Shown here: positions 21,914-33,570 of the stretch, one piece after another | Layout of the letters: the number at the start of each line of letters is the position of its first letter | Position numbering within the stretch: the first letter of the stretch is position 1 | Assembly (NCBI RefSeq): GCF_002994745.2 | Contig: NC_037092.1 | Location: forward strand, 77,943,824-78,007,823 | Length of the DNA stretch: 64,000 nt | Direction: 5' to 3' | DNA from: Rosa chinensis | Taxonomy: Eukaryota; Streptophyta; Magnoliopsida; Rosales; Rosaceae | Made by a program: the position numbers and the translations under genes | Notes under the pieces: generated by a model | What the model was told of the DNA's origin: nothing | The model's input: only the letters and a program-made list of their open reading frames with translations | Databases searched by the model: none

Positions 21914-22316
21914 ATGTCATACCGCTACCTATGAGCATCTTGACTTAGCTAAATTTTTGTACCATATTTAGCTAAGGGAAGCTAACCAACGAGTACTCTC
22001 CCTCTTTTGTAAATGCTGCTCTCTCAACTATCAATGAAACGAGGAATTATTCAAACCATTGTTATCCATAGCACAAGTTAACTGGCAATGCCAACAACAT
22101 TGAGCGGACCATGTCCGCTACATTATGCACTTGGAACAATTTTAATTCCTTTCATGTTTCATTGATTAACAAAAGCTCAAGTCAATACTCCAGCGGTACA
22201 TTAACATTCATCTAGCACAAATATTTTGCCAATGGCAACATCATAAAAAATTTCAAAAGAAATGGCATTTCATTGTAAATCCAGGACGAGACTCCCCGCC
22301 CAAAAATATTGTCAAC

Positions 22317-25068
22317 TTAGCAGCAACAACATCCAAAAAAAAAAAAAAGAGCTACAGAGCTAAGGCAGTCTTCAGGGATTGTGGGAGCAGCGGCAACATT
22401 TTCACGGTCAACCGGTGGCTGTTGGACGGCCAGGCGGCTTGTTTGATGGGAGCCAGGAGCGATAGGACTTGGCATCACCATAGTACCTTCTACACGTGTG
22501 TGGGCCTCCAGGAACTCGGCACGGGACACTTCAGACTGGGTAGGCGATGGAGTCCGCTGAGAATCATCCGCCTGACCATGGCCGCTCTCGCCACTACTAG
22601 AGCACACACCTTCAAGCTGGTTGGCGGCAGGCCCACCTACCGGCTGGCTCGACGTACTAGTAGGCTGAGGAGCCTTGTCCTAGTTGATCACGCCCTTCTG
22701 GTTCAAAACCTCGAAGTTGGCCACAGCACCAGCCTTCGCCACCTCCATCAGAGTATGCTTGAACTCTGAAGACTGTTTATAGGCCTCAATGGCAGCGGCA
22801 TCGGCACGAGTCCTCTCCACTCCCAGTCGGGCAACTTCACCTTCCAGCTTCTTCAGCTCCGCGGTCTTGGCGGCAACCTCACACTGGCCCTTAGAGCCCA
22901 CTTACTCTTACAGCAGAGCCATTTGGCACTCTAGCTGCGCCACCCTGGTGTTCCACTCAACATCTATGTTGATGGTGACATTCAGCTTCCTATGCACATC
23001 CGCTAAAGTCACCTCAGCCTTGGCACGGAGGCCCTCGGTCTTCGCCAGCTTCTTCAACGTCTCTTTCAACTCCCGCCAAAGACCCGCAATTTCATCCTTC
23101 AATTTCTATTCCACAAGCGACGACTTCGACGCCGCCAAAAATAACTCATGGAGCTCGACAGACAGGTGCCCGAAGGCCGAGCTAAACGGCGACTGTTGGA
23201 GGGCCGTCGGGCATACCGTCCCGTCCATCCGGTCAAACTCGAGCCGTTCATAGAAACTCCCGCTTAGGATCGGTCAGAAACTCCGCGTAAGCAGCAACCG
23301 AGTCCAGACAGCTCGGCGGCACCTCCCCAGCGATGGCCACAGTCACTAGCTGTGAAACCTGTTTTGCCTTCTTCTGTTGGCGGGCCTCGATGGTCTTTGC
23401 GTCATCCTCCTCATCACTTTCATCGATGTCATTTTGCCGCCGTTTCTTCTGAAGAGGCCCCAATATGATAACCGTAGCAGTAGGCCTTGGAGGCGCCTGC
23501 AGCTCCAATCCCACAATGGTAGCAGGTTCCTTCCTCGTCACTGTCTTCTCCCGCTGGGGCCCACGCCATTGGGCAACCACTCTGTCCTTGCCCTTTTCCA
23601 AAGTAGCACCGGACTTGCTCCCGCTAGCAATCCCACCCTCAGCAGGAGACTCAGCCTGCACCATGGTCTGTCCAGCAACGGCAAGATGGGAATGATGTGG
23701 CATCGGCATCACCACCTCAGTCTCCGATTGTCTCACCGCTAGACTTTGAGGGTTGACAACGGTTTTCTTGGCGTTCAACCCAGCGGCGTACATGGCCTCA
23801 AGGAAGTTCTGTAGTTCCGCGCGATCCATGGCTTTATCAAACGCGTCGCGGCTGGCTTTGTTACCAGGAAATGGATCTGAACAAACAAGCGCACAAGGCA
23901 TGTTAGCCTAGGGCAGGGTGGCAAAGACACGGGTTAGTGGGAAACACTTACCAAGAAGACGGGTTAGTTTCAGATCAGCCAAAAGCTCCCAGCTGGTAAG
24001 CAGACGTAGGTCCAGTAAGTTGTGGTTCTGCCAGCACCCTTTGATCCTTGCTACGCGGCACTGCTCCTCGCGCGTCAACGTAAAATGCAAGCCCACTGCA
24101 CAAAAACAGACGCAATTAAAAAAAAAAAAAAGACAAAGGAAGTAGAGGAAGGCAACTAAGAAGTCACAGCAAGTTAGTTAGCAGGGCTAGCGGCAACCTC
24201 GGATAGGTCGGAACTTGGACTTAATCCTAAAACTAGGGGCTTGTGTGTTCACCCCCGCATCATACTCCCACCCTGCGGTCGCAATGCAGAAGGTCGACCG
24301 CCAGGGGGACATGGAATCCTTCAGGTTCTCAATCAACTTGGGTGCCCCTTGACGACGAGTAAGATTCACCTGTCCGCTACACCTTTGGTGCCTCACGTAA
24401 ACAAGCTTATAGAAATGAAGCACCTCTACCACGGTCAAACCTTCGCAGCCAGACAGACACTAGAGCGAGTTCAATGCCATCAACAACCGCCACATGTTAG
24501 GACAAATTTTCCCAAATGCAAGGTCAAACTCGCAAACCAAAATCTGAAGATTTGGCAATAGCGGAAACGTCACCCCTTGGCTGAATATAGCCTCGTGAAC
24601 GGCGGCATACCCTGTTGGTAGAATCGATGCTTTCTTGTCCCTCGTCGGCGAATGCAACTTCACTACGCCAGGAAGGCGAAACACCCGCTTCAGCTGACAG
24701 AGTCATCGGACCCGCCGCCTCATCAACAGGGGTACCATCACTGAGAACCCAAGCTGACTCTATCTCTTCCCCGCCAACCACTCCCCGTCAGTGGAACCGC
24801 TAGCCTCACTATTTCTAGCTAGCCTCTCCTAGCGCCGCTTACGGGTGGCAGTTTCCTCCCTTGCAGTCGAACTTTCTGAACGCCCACCACGAGCCATGAC
24901 TACTTCCCAGGGTATGGTTTGTAATGACTCGATGTCTAGCGGTTTAGGCAGTGAGGTTCCTGCCGGGGCAGACGGACGCAACGAGTCAATAAATATCCTA
25001 TCTGAACCACTGAGCGACACGTCAGACCAAGAATCCTCACTGCTCGAGATATCTATGACGCTAGCCAT
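22317..25068 (-). pseudogene. antisense additional ORF of the gypsy element (PF04195-like)
   Basis: Minus-strand open segments run in order from the acidic N-terminus MASVIDISSSEDSWSD (25,068), through MFRLPGVVK and VHEAIFSQGVTFPLLPN with CPNMWRLLMAL (24,460-24,684), then LTVVEVLHFYKLVYV and FRIKSKFRPI (24,187-24,438), RRLLTSW-type sequence (23,908-24,096), a Lys/acid-rich region (23,248-23,901) and a coiled-coil-like tail (22,680-23,102). The central part matches what I know of the 'putative gypsy type transposon' domain (PF04195), seen in antisense ORFs of Tat-lineage elements. Frame changes may be introns or damage. It is transcribed, if at all, opposite to pol. Its function is unknown. 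Confidence 0.7.
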
Positions 25069-26534
25069 CGCAGACCCCTAAAACCCAAGTCAGTTAGTTC
25101 CAAAACGATCTAAACTATCCCTATGTCATATTTTAGCCAAGAACACCAAGAACAACCATACCCAGAAAACCCAGAATTTACCAAAACAAGAATACAATAT
25201 ATATACACTCAAAACCCAGATTCGACCATCTTGCAAATCCAAAACTTCAACCCTCTACCACAAACATCTAAACCCATCCCCAAAACCCTTCTAGACCCTC
25301 AGACACACCATAGAATGGCAGCAATTACTTTGAATAACAAAAGTTTTAGCTCACAGAAACAAGAAGCAACAAAATAAACGCAGGGCTCATATCACCAACC
25401 TGAATATGGGAACTCTGGTGCTCTTGGAGATGTTCAGCTTCCCCTCAACGAATCTTTTTTTTTGAAGAACAATGCTCTCACTCGACTTGTAGAACGTACT
25501 CCTCAGCTCTCAAAAAGCAAAGCTTGAAGACGACGAGTTAGGTTTTGAAGTACAGAAGATGTCAAAACTCCCATTGATTTCCCTCTCTTTTATGTCAACA
25601 TCAAATAAATCCAAGTCGTCCGCTAAAAAACGACATCGCACGCGAATTGTACATGTGCCTCACGATCGCATTCACTATCCAGATTAACCAAGGCGTCGCC
25701 TTGGTTACAGAAATGATATTTACTCGCATTAATGGTGAAGACACGGGCGTGCTGAGAAGCCGTTCACCCACACGCCAACCCAATGCATGATAGCCACGTG
25801 TCAAGCGCTGTCAGACGAAGCGTCTATCAGAAGTAACCATAAAAAAGCAGGCATACCAATCAGCAAGAGAGACAGTCTCTACTAAGCACAACACCGCTAG
25901 CGGGACTTCTCCCTGTCACCTTGCAAGTAAGACAGTCTCCGCTAAGCACAACACGGCTAGCAGGACTCCTATCTTTCATCTTGCAAGTGAGAATCTCCGC
26001 TAAGCACAACACTGCTGGTGAAACTTCTCCATTTCATCTTGCAAAGTGACCTAGTCTCCACTAAGCGCAACATCGCTCACGTAACTTCTCCATCCCAAAA
26101 GAAAGGTCCACGCTGCACTTCTTACTGCTTTCTATCAGCGGAGGGACTCCCGCCATTGGCGATTCCCGAGGCAACACCTCATTCTAACAACTATAGCCAA
26201 GCGGCGTTGCAGTCAAGCTACGTTCTTCCTGGACAAGTAAGGGGACACGTCAACACAGCCTTCGACGGCCCTGATCAGGCACGTTGACCCCCGCCACTCG
26301 GGTATCAAAGCTTGGGCTCACTACCCAATACCCTCTGCTCAGCGCAGATCCCCCTCAACAAACAATATGCTGGCCAAACGGAGGCCTATCTTAGCCGGGA
26401 AGGGTATAAAGCGTTTTCTCATAATAAATCCATGGTTGACAATGCACTGACACAAATTATGCTTTCACAAGTCTAGCAAAAGCAACGCTTCAAACCACTA
26501 GGCAACTCCCCAATCAAGATTGCCCTCCTTGACT

Positions 26535-26550
26535 GGGGACTTGGGGGACT
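26535..26550 (+). promoter_or_regulatory. polypurine tract of the plus gypsy element
   Basis: GGGGACTTGGGGGACT lies immediately before the LTR start TGTACTTACATGAGC. The same tract appears inverted at the inner edge of the 3' LTR of the minus element. Confidence 0.75.
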
Positions 26551-27068
26551 TGTACTTACATGAGCATTTGCCCAGCATAATTAGTTACAATGAGCCACGC
26601 TCATACTACCGCCAGCTGTTCCAACAGCCATCAATGGTGTGACCTACGGAAACACAACCAAGCAGGTTATCACCTGAGCCATGGCTCACCCCCAGATCAT
26701 CGCTGACTCGCTGCCACTCGCAGCGCCAAGATCGCCTCGCTGAAGCATCAGAAGCTGTTAACTGAAGCATATCAGTCCCACATCGAAAGCAAGGAAGAGA
26801 TCAATCTCTTCCCAACCTATAAAAGGTCCACTCATCTCTTCTCGTTAATTATGCATTTACTACTCACCTACTATTATTCTATCAACATAAATATATTGAC
26901 TAACTTAGGCATCAGAGAAGAGAAGACCGCCAACCGCGGTTTCCCTCTGATGCCCTTTGTATTTCATTTGACAGATAGCATAAGCCATAAGAACATCACA
27001 AGTAGCTGTCCACCAATCGGACCAGCATTAACCGAGATTTGGCCATTGCTAAATTTTAGACATTAACA
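26551..27068 (+). repeat. 3' LTR of the plus gypsy element
   Basis: 518 bp, TGTACTTACATGAGC to TTTTAGACATTAACA. It is a full-length inverted match to the 520-bp LTR at 30,158-30,677. It ends exactly where the copia primer-binding region (CATGGTATCAAGAGC) begins, so the gypsy element was inserted at the LTR/leader junction of a copia element. CATGG would be the expected target duplication, and the other copy is not in the window. Confidence 0.8.
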
Positions 27069-27070
27069 CA

Positions 27071-27083
27071 TGGTATCAAGAGC
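27071..27083 (+). promoter_or_regulatory. copia primer-binding site
   Basis: TGGTATCAAGAGC closely matches the TGGTATCAGAGC site complementary to initiator tRNA-Met that is usual in plant copia elements. About 900 bases of leader follow before gag. Confidence 0.75.
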
Positions 27084-27979
27084 TAGGTTAATCGGTGACC
27101 TAGTTTCTCTCAAGAATTGAAGAGTTTTCCAACTTAGTTCTTCAGCATCCTTCTTCATCAAGTTGCAATGTTCAAGCTAATTGGGTTCAGATAAGTGAAA
27201 TCTTCGTCAAGTTTATTTAAGTTCAAATTGTTGAAATTCAAGGTTGTTTTCCTTCTCCGAAGCTTTGGATTTATATGAATTATGTTCGTAATCAATTTCT
27301 AAAGCTCAAAGTAGTTGCATCAATGATAAGTTGAAATCTTGATTTGTCCACAAACCCTACACATTTGGGGATTTTAGTACAGTGCTTCTTACTATTGTGA
27401 TTTGGGATTTCTCGAATTGGTTGTTGATTGAAGTATGATGTCTATGCTTGATTGATTGTTGACAATGAAATTTGAAAGAAGTATATTGGTTAAGTACTGT
27501 ATTCAAGAAGATTGATGAAATGGTGGTCTGAATTTGCTGGTAGTTTAAAGCATATGTTCTACACAAGTGTTGTGAAGCCTTGTTCTCTGAATAATGATTT
27601 CTTGGACAAATAATTGCAGTATAGTTGAACTTTTGACTACATTTGAACATAAGTGAAAGTCAGAAGCTTTACCGTTGCCAATATTGTTTTCGACGGGTGG
27701 TTGGAGTTCTTTCTACTATATGGAATTCAATTCTTTGCCATTTCTACTATTTGAAATGGTTATTGTCCGAAATTGAAAGTTGGTAAAGAATTAGTTGTTG
27801 TTGCTAGGAGAAGACTCTGCAAAATGGATAGTGTTTGGTGTCACTAGGTTCAGCAGTGTCTGGGTGATTTCTGCAATTGTATTGGATAAGCTAAAGTGTC
27901 TGATATAGTTGGGTTCATAAGTAGTTGGGTGATTTTTCATTTGGTTTCTTTTGAAGAAGAATATGATACTACAAGGATC

Positions 27980-28550
27980 ATGAATATCAATCAGTTAGAT
28001 AGTTATCTCCTTTCCAACTTCTCCAATATCATCACTTTTCAGCTAGATGACACTAATTACGTGTCTTGGCGATTTATGCTTGAGTCAATGTTGGTAGGGT
28101 GTGATCTAATGGGATATATTAATGGGTCTAGCCCTTGTCCTTCATGATACAAAGCTGCACAAGAGGCTGGAATTACCCCTGAACTTACACAAGAGTACAA
28201 GGATTGGAGGAAACATGACTCTGTTGTAATGGCTCTACTAGCTGGTACTTTGTCATCTTCAGCTCTTCCATTCATTGTTGGGAGTAAAACCTCAAAAGAA
28301 GTTTGGTATTCCCTTGAAGATAGATATGCTAAACTTTCAAAGTTCAAAGCTTTTGAGCTAAAGACCTCTATGCATAAATTCCGGAAAGGTAATGATAGTA
28401 TTGACAAGTATATGGAACGCTTTAAAACTATTCGGGACCAACTCTTTATGGCTGGAATTCTTATTCCTTATGATGAAGTAGTGAGTTTGATCTTGAATGG
28501 GCTACATGCTGAATATGCAACTATTAGATTGATCATTTATACTAAGGAAT
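27980..28550 (+). pseudogene. copia gag, first part
   Basis: The ATG at 27,980 opens MNINQLDSYLLSNF, then LDDTNYVSWRFMLESMLVG, a stop at 28,145-28,147, and continues in frame with WRKHDSVVMALLAGTL, KEVWYSLEDRYAK and the block around MERFKTIRDQLFMAGI. This is the order of the plant copia gag (UBN2-type) domain. The gypsy derivative interrupts it at GGAAT (28,546-28,550), and reading resumes at 30,678. Confidence 0.8.
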
Positions 28551-28597
28551 TGTTAATGTATAAGATTCAGCGATAGCCGAACCTTGGTTAATGCGGA

Positions 28598-30101
28598 CTG
28601 TGAATATTGCGTACTGCGGGGAGGACTCTGCTTTCTTGTGATGGTTATCCCCGTGGAATGAGAGATTGGCCTTGTTGTGGTATTGTTGATCCTTTTGCAG
28701 CTTGTTCTGGTAGTTGCTTTCTGCCATTATCTCTTTTTGTCAGTTGGTGGTGTAGCGAGGGTTTTGTTAGCGATTTCCTATTGGCTAGAGAAAGGCTGAG
28801 TTGACTTTGGTGGCGTTTGTGGAGGTGGTAGGGTGTCTCTGTATGTGATGAATTCTGCCTGCGCGTGGAGGACGGGCTCGCTCATGACGTGGTCATATGC
28901 AGCGTTTGGATAATTGTAGTTGCGATGATAGAGAAATGATCCCTTTAGGAGTCCTTGCTTGAAGCTGCCAGTTCCATCGTCTTGTCAAGGTCGCGGCACC
29001 GAGACGCCACTGCTCTCCATCTAGTGACAAACGCTTTCAATGTTTCTTCTATGCCCTGCTTGTCGTTGAACAATTGGCTTGTGTTATGATGTCCTGCGCC
29101 AAAAGGGTAAACCGCGATAGGAAAGCATTTGATCAGCATGGAATCAGTCCATGGATCCTTGTGGGCACTCGATGAACCAGCTCATTACCTTACTATCCAA
29201 CATCTCGTTGAATAAATGGAAAAGGGTTACGTCATTGAATCCCTTGTTATTAGTGACCTTCTTGAAGGTGTCCATATGGACAAAAGGATCAGTGAGGCCG
29301 TTGTACTGTGCCATTTTTGCATGCGCTGATCTGACGGCCTGCAGGATTCTGGTGGTGAATGGTCCTGGCCTTGATGCAAAGAGTGGGTTTTGGATTGGTG
29401 CTGGGGTGCCTGTCTCGGCCCGGATTAGTCTTTGCTCTAGTTGTTGCATTCTTTCAAGGATCAGGGCGGTTGCGTCGCCAGCGGGTCCTACTTAGATGTT
29501 CCACTCTTCTAACTCCCACCTTGCCCTTGATTCTTGCTCTGGTTGCATTGCAGTTGGTACGCGGTTGTGATTCCGCTTCTTGTTCTATCATTAAACGTGG
29601 TGGAGGTGGAGAACTAATTACCAGCAGCTCGGATGGGTTTAACGGGACTTGCATCTGTACGAATGGTGCGGGGATTAATCTTCCGCCGCTAGGTCAACTA
29701 CGTCTGGTACTTTATGATTGCTCGCTTTGCGCTAGGTTAGCGTTCTCCTCCAACGCCTTCTTTAGCTCATCGAACTTTGACATCAGCGTGGCCACCTATT
29801 TTTGAGCTTCGGCCTTTTCCTTGCGTTCTTGCTCGCACTTCCTGTTTGACTTGTGGAGGTTCGCCAGTTCCAGCACATATTTAGCGGCAAGGTCCTAGCG
29901 CAGTGGCTGGAGACTGCCTCCTGGGTGAGCCTCCGCTGTGGTCTCAGTTCTTGGCACCTGAGGGGTGTCTTGGGGCTCCGTGCCAGGGTTGACAAGAGTA
30001 TTGAATAGTGTGTGGTTAACGTTAGCCGTGGGGTTGGTGGGTTGGGGGTTGACGGACTGGTCCGCTTGCTCTTCGGTGATTTTCCCGCTACCGTTAGTCA
30101 T
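28598..30101 (-). pseudogene. partial gypsy gag of the deletion derivative
   Basis: Minus-strand pieces in order are the N-terminus MTNGSGKITEEQADQSVNP (30,101), a coiled-coil-like part, then QLEQRLIRAETGTPAPIQNP with MAQYNGLTDPFVHMDTFKK (29,144-29,449), then RCRDLDKTMELA (28,945-29,139). It ends in the segment near 28,600 where the deletion begins. It aligns with 15,100-16,545 of the minus gypsy element. Several frame breaks are present. Confidence 0.75.
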
Positions 30102-30135
30102 GGTGATTGTTATGGTGGGGTGACCTTTTGCTCAA

Positions 30136-30157
30136 GGATTCCCACAGACGGCGCCAA
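30136..30157 (-). promoter_or_regulatory. primer-binding site of the gypsy derivative
   Basis: On the minus strand TTGGCGCCGTCTGTGGGAA follows the LTR end directly. This is the canonical form of the site that is slightly changed in the element at 16,584. Confidence 0.8.
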
Positions 30158-30677
30158 TGTTAATGTCTAAGATTTAGTGGTAGCCGAACCTTATTCAAAG
30201 CAAGCCTGCGGAGTAGACCGCTACTTATGATGCTCTTGTTGTTTCCGCTATCTATTAAACAAAATACACAGGGCATCAGAGGGAAACCGCGGTTGGCGGT
30301 CTTCTATACTCCGATGCCTAAGTTAGTCAATGTATTTGTGTTAACAGCATAATGTTAGGTAAGTAGTAAATACGTGATTAATGAGGAAAGAGGAGTGTAC
30401 CTTTTATAGGTGAGGAAGAGACTGACTTCTTTCTTGTTTTTGATGTGGGACTGATATGCTTATATTCCCAGTTTCGGATACTTCAGCTAAGTGACTTTGG
30501 CACCATGCGTGGCTGCTCGTCAGCAGCGATCCTGAGCTGAGTCGAAGCTCAGGTGATAGCTTGTCTGGTAGTGTTTCCGTATGTCACACCTTGATGGCTG
30601 TTTGAAACCGCTATTGGTAGCATGAACGTGGCTCATTATAGCTAATTATGCTTTAGGCAAATGCTCATGTAAGTACA
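30158..30677 (-). repeat. full-length 5' LTR of the gypsy derivative
   Basis: 520 bp from TGTTAATGTCTAAGATTTAG to CATGTAAGTACA. It is the only complete copy next to its own primer site here and defines the LTR length for the family. Confidence 0.85.
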
Positions 30678-30682
30678 GGAAT

Positions 30683-31512
30683 CATCTACATCTGTACCAA
30701 AACTTTGTACACTACTCTTAGATGTTGAAGCTGATCCTGATCGAGAACAAAAAATTTATTACCTCTACTCCAATTACTTTAACACCTGCAAGAAATCAAT
30801 ACTCTCTTGATCTAGAACAAAAGATCATTGCCTCCACTCCAATGACTTTAACAGCTACAAGAAACCAAGACTGTCTGCTTTCTAAATCCCATCATGTCAG
30901 TGCACATACTCAAGGATTGTACAACTTGGTTCTCACAAGATATTTTCATCCAAGGAATCAAGATGAAGCTGGTGGTAGGTACTATCATAAATTTTCCCAT
31001 GGACCAAATCGAAATTATAATTGCTATACATATAGGAAGTTAGATGTTGGTTCTGTGCAATCTAGAGGATTTATTAATCATTGTGGAAACTCAAAGTGCT
31101 ACAACACTGGTGGTATTTCCAACAATCTTAGTCTGTGAAGTCCAAAGACTTGAGGAATTCAAATGGTTGTCATGATTATGATTTTTCTGGTGGAGTTCGT
31201 CATCAGAATGTTTCTTTCCCTGGTGATAATTTTCAAATTTGCTCACAATTTGGTCATATTGATAGAACTTGTCCCCAAAGATTTGCTCTTAGGCAAGTTG
31301 TTGCTATTGGTTTTCCTTTACAATGTCAGATTTGCTTCAAGAGGGGTCACAGTGCTGCAAATTGTTTTCATAGGCATCACTATGATTTTCAATTGCCATC
31401 TTCTTCAAAACTTCAAGCTAAGGCTGCTACCTTATCTTCTCAACCAAATATATGTCTACGTTGGCCACATGACAATGCTTCTCAGTTAATACCACTCATT
31501 CCTCCTAACTGA
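30683..31512 (+). pseudogene. copia gag, second part with zinc knuckles
   Basis: Coding resumes after the gypsy insertion, at first in frames broken by stops. At 31,135-31,512 there is a 125-residue open frame with ICSQFGHIDRTC and CQICFKRGHSAANC. The second is a complete CCHC zinc knuckle (C-x2-C-x4-H-x4-C), and the first lacks one cysteine. The frame ends in a normal-looking stop shortly before the polypurine tract, so the element encodes Gag only. Confidence 0.7.
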
Positions 31513-31589
31513 AGCAAGAATCTTCACTTCTATTATAATCACAACATTTTATTACTATTGCTATCTGATGTTAGTTTCCTACCATTAGC

Positions 31590-31766
31590 TTGAGGGGGGA
31601 TGTTAAGGGTAAAAAAGGAAAGTTACTTGTATTAAGTAAATATAGAAGTATAAAGTAGAAAAACAAGTTTGATATATCGTGTGCAAGGTTGTATTTTTTC
31701 TGCATCAATAAATGAAGCTCTCTCTCTTTTCTAAGTTTTTCATCATCTTCTTCAATGTTCCTTACA
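31590..31766 (+). repeat. copia polypurine tract and 166-bp 3' LTR
   Basis: TTGAGGGGGGA is followed by an LTR starting TGTTAAGGGTAAAAAAGG and ending GTTCCTTACA, so the tips TGTTAAGG/CCTTACA are inverted. AATAAA-like sequence (CAATAAATGAAG) lies near 31,706. The LTR is unusually short. No 5' copy is present. Confidence 0.7.
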
Positions 31767-32167
31767 ATTTTATCATGAATCAGACAATTAACCATCCTCA
31801 TTAACTCTCGGATCAAGCTGTTCAAAGTGAGGTGGTGCAAATTGGCCATGTGCCCTACCTGGATATTCATGAATTCTCTAGAGTATGTCTTGCTCTCATA
31901 GGAAGTGGCCCCACTTCCACATCCATATAGGTGAATCCATCAAGTGTGTACAGCAAACAAACACACCACCCAAATGTTTGGGCTATGGAACTCATTAAGA
32001 ACATTTGTTCAACCTTACACATTGCAGTTCAAGCACTATTTATTTACACCATAAGGAAGGACCATCAATAGCTTTATTTGATAGTGCACCACTGACCAAC
32101 AAGTGACTTGTTCTTACCTATATAAACCTACTTCATGGGATCTCCAATCACATAGGTTGGGTTACCA
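31767..32167 (-). other. remnant copia 3' sequence, no open frame
   Basis: The minus-strand text downstream of the RNase H tail has no long frame. It carries patches such as TYVIGDP in a shifted frame, reminiscent of the region between copia pol and the polypurine tract. It is presumably interior of the large minus-strand copia element. Confidence 0.4.
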
Positions 32168-32364
32168 TCACTCTTGATCTTTGTCTATAGGCATAAGCCC
32201 CATCCCACTCGATGTATTAACCACTAGCTTTTGGCTAATTTGGTCTAGTGATTTTGTCAGAGTATTGGCCAAAATTAACTTTGACCTACAAAGCTTATTG
32301 AATAATCTCAACAGTAAATAATCCCCGATGGATTTTTAGTTAACCAATCTCACATAAATATGTG
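32168..32364 (-). pseudogene. C-terminus of copia RNase H
   Basis: Minus-strand frame: AHIYVRLVN, one stop, then a stretch ending LILANTLTKSLDQISQKLVV, then NTSSGMGLMPI and a stop at 32,168-32,170. The arrangement H-I-x-V-R followed by A-x-x-L-T-K and S-S-G-M-G-L is the usual end of copia polyproteins. The rest of pol is not recognisable upstream; the CACTA insertion begins 300 bases away. Confidence 0.7.
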
Positions 32365-33570
32365 CCTATTTTCTTGTTTTTCCTTGACCCCTACATTTTT
32401 GAGTCTGTCTGAATTAGCCTCAGGCTCATAAATATAGGCAAGATAATATCAAGCCATATATATTTACGCAACGAATCTTCGTCGATCAAGGACTTGAGAA
32501 TTTAATATGCAACATTGTGTATCCTATTTCGTGACTTTGCATACTTTAGTCACCCCATATTTGTAGCCATCAAATGTCTCTTAATTCTTGATCAAAATTA
32601 AATTTGATCATGGAGGTACATTGAATGTTCATTTTTTCAATGCATAAACCGAAGGCAGCAATCAATGAGATACACTATACCAAAATCCTTATCACACTAC
32701 ACTTTTAGACAACGAAAAAAAAAATTCCGTCGTGTGATCACTGAAACTGCTTCACACAACAGGTTTAATGAGATTTAGTTGTATAAGGAGGTCATAAATC
32801 AATTTTTTTTGGGTCCAAGATTATTGTACAACAGTTATAAGAATTTGTCTGTTGTCTGAATGAAAAAAATTTCCCCCACACCTTGCTCAAATTCGGGTCG
32901 AAATTTTGACTCACCTTGTACAACAGTATAGTTGTATATGTTGTATGAGAGTAAGTTTCAAAATAACATACAACACATTTTCTTGTTTCCATTGTGCAAG
33001 TTTGGAAGAAAATCAGATGTTCTCCAAAATGTGAGTGAGCAGCCCCAAAACGGCTAATTTTTGGGTGAAATGGTGGTACATGATTGTAAGCTCCTACAAC
33101 AGAATGACTTGTTTTTGTTGTGTGAATGTGAGATGGCAATCTTAGGCGGGAGAAATGAGTTTGTGTTTCGTACTAGGCGGGAGATTTGCTTGCTGGGTCC
33201 CTAAGTTGAAGTTTCAAGTGTAGACTATTAGACAACCAAAATTTCATTTATGTGTTGTTTGAATTGATTATACAAAGTAAAAAAACTAAACTTTATGCTC
33301 TTTTGTCTACCGCTTCAACAAACTTAATGCACATTATCTCCCACTTAGCCGTTTTCAACACCTAGCTGGTCTCCGAGAAAAACATCAAAACTCATCTTCT
33401 TCTTCTCAAAGCACATTGAATCAAACCCATCTTCTTCTCCAAACCCATCTTCTTTTCAAAACACTTGATAAATCCTAGGGCTCAAACTACTCAATTAGGG
33501 TTTCAATTTGGGGATTTGAAGGATGGAGGAGCAAAAGGTCGGGGGTTTCTCTGGTACATTAATCGATAAA

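Larger units (their letters stand above)
20950..27068 (+). mobile_element. 3' half of a plus-strand Tat-like gypsy element
   Basis: Integrase (20,950-21,913) is followed by an antisense extra ORF region (22,317-25,068, minus), a 3' region with tandem repeats, a polypurine tract ending at 26,550 and the 3' LTR (26,551-27,068). Everything 5' of the integrase zinc finger is missing. An extra, often antisense, ORF between pol and the 3' LTR is known for Tat-lineage plant gypsy elements. The LTR is the same family as those of the minus gypsy at 12,522 and the derivative at 28,551. Confidence 0.75.
28546..30682 (-). mobile_element. gypsy deletion derivative inside copia gag, with 5-bp TSD
   Basis: The insert is 28,551-30,677 (2127 bp), flanked by GGAAT at 28,546-28,550 and 30,678-30,682. 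Its right side is a complete 520-bp LTR (30,158-30,677), the primer site (30,136-30,157) and minus-strand gag. Its left side keeps only about 46 bases of the LTR tip (TGTTAATGTATAAGATTC) before jumping near 28,597 into the middle of gag. All of pol, the 3' region and most of one LTR are missing, yet both outer ends and the duplication are intact. Confidence 0.85.
27069..31766 (+). mobile_element. gag-only copia element lacking pol and 5' LTR
   Basis: The primer-binding site TGGTATCAAGAGC is at 27,071-27,083, gag is in two parts (27,980-28,550 and 30,683-31,512), a polypurine tract TTGAGGGGGGA is at 31,590-31,600 and a 166-bp 3' LTR is at 31,601-31,766. The distance from gag stop to tract is under 100 bases, so there is no room for protease, integrase or reverse transcriptase. 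The 5' LTR is missing because the gypsy LTR abuts the primer site. The gypsy derivative at 28,551-30,677 splits gag. Confidence 0.7.

Noticed and set aside
22422..23742. Plus-strand frames in the gypsy 3' region
   Set aside because: The minus-strand frames have ordered domains and consistent composition; the plus frames do not.
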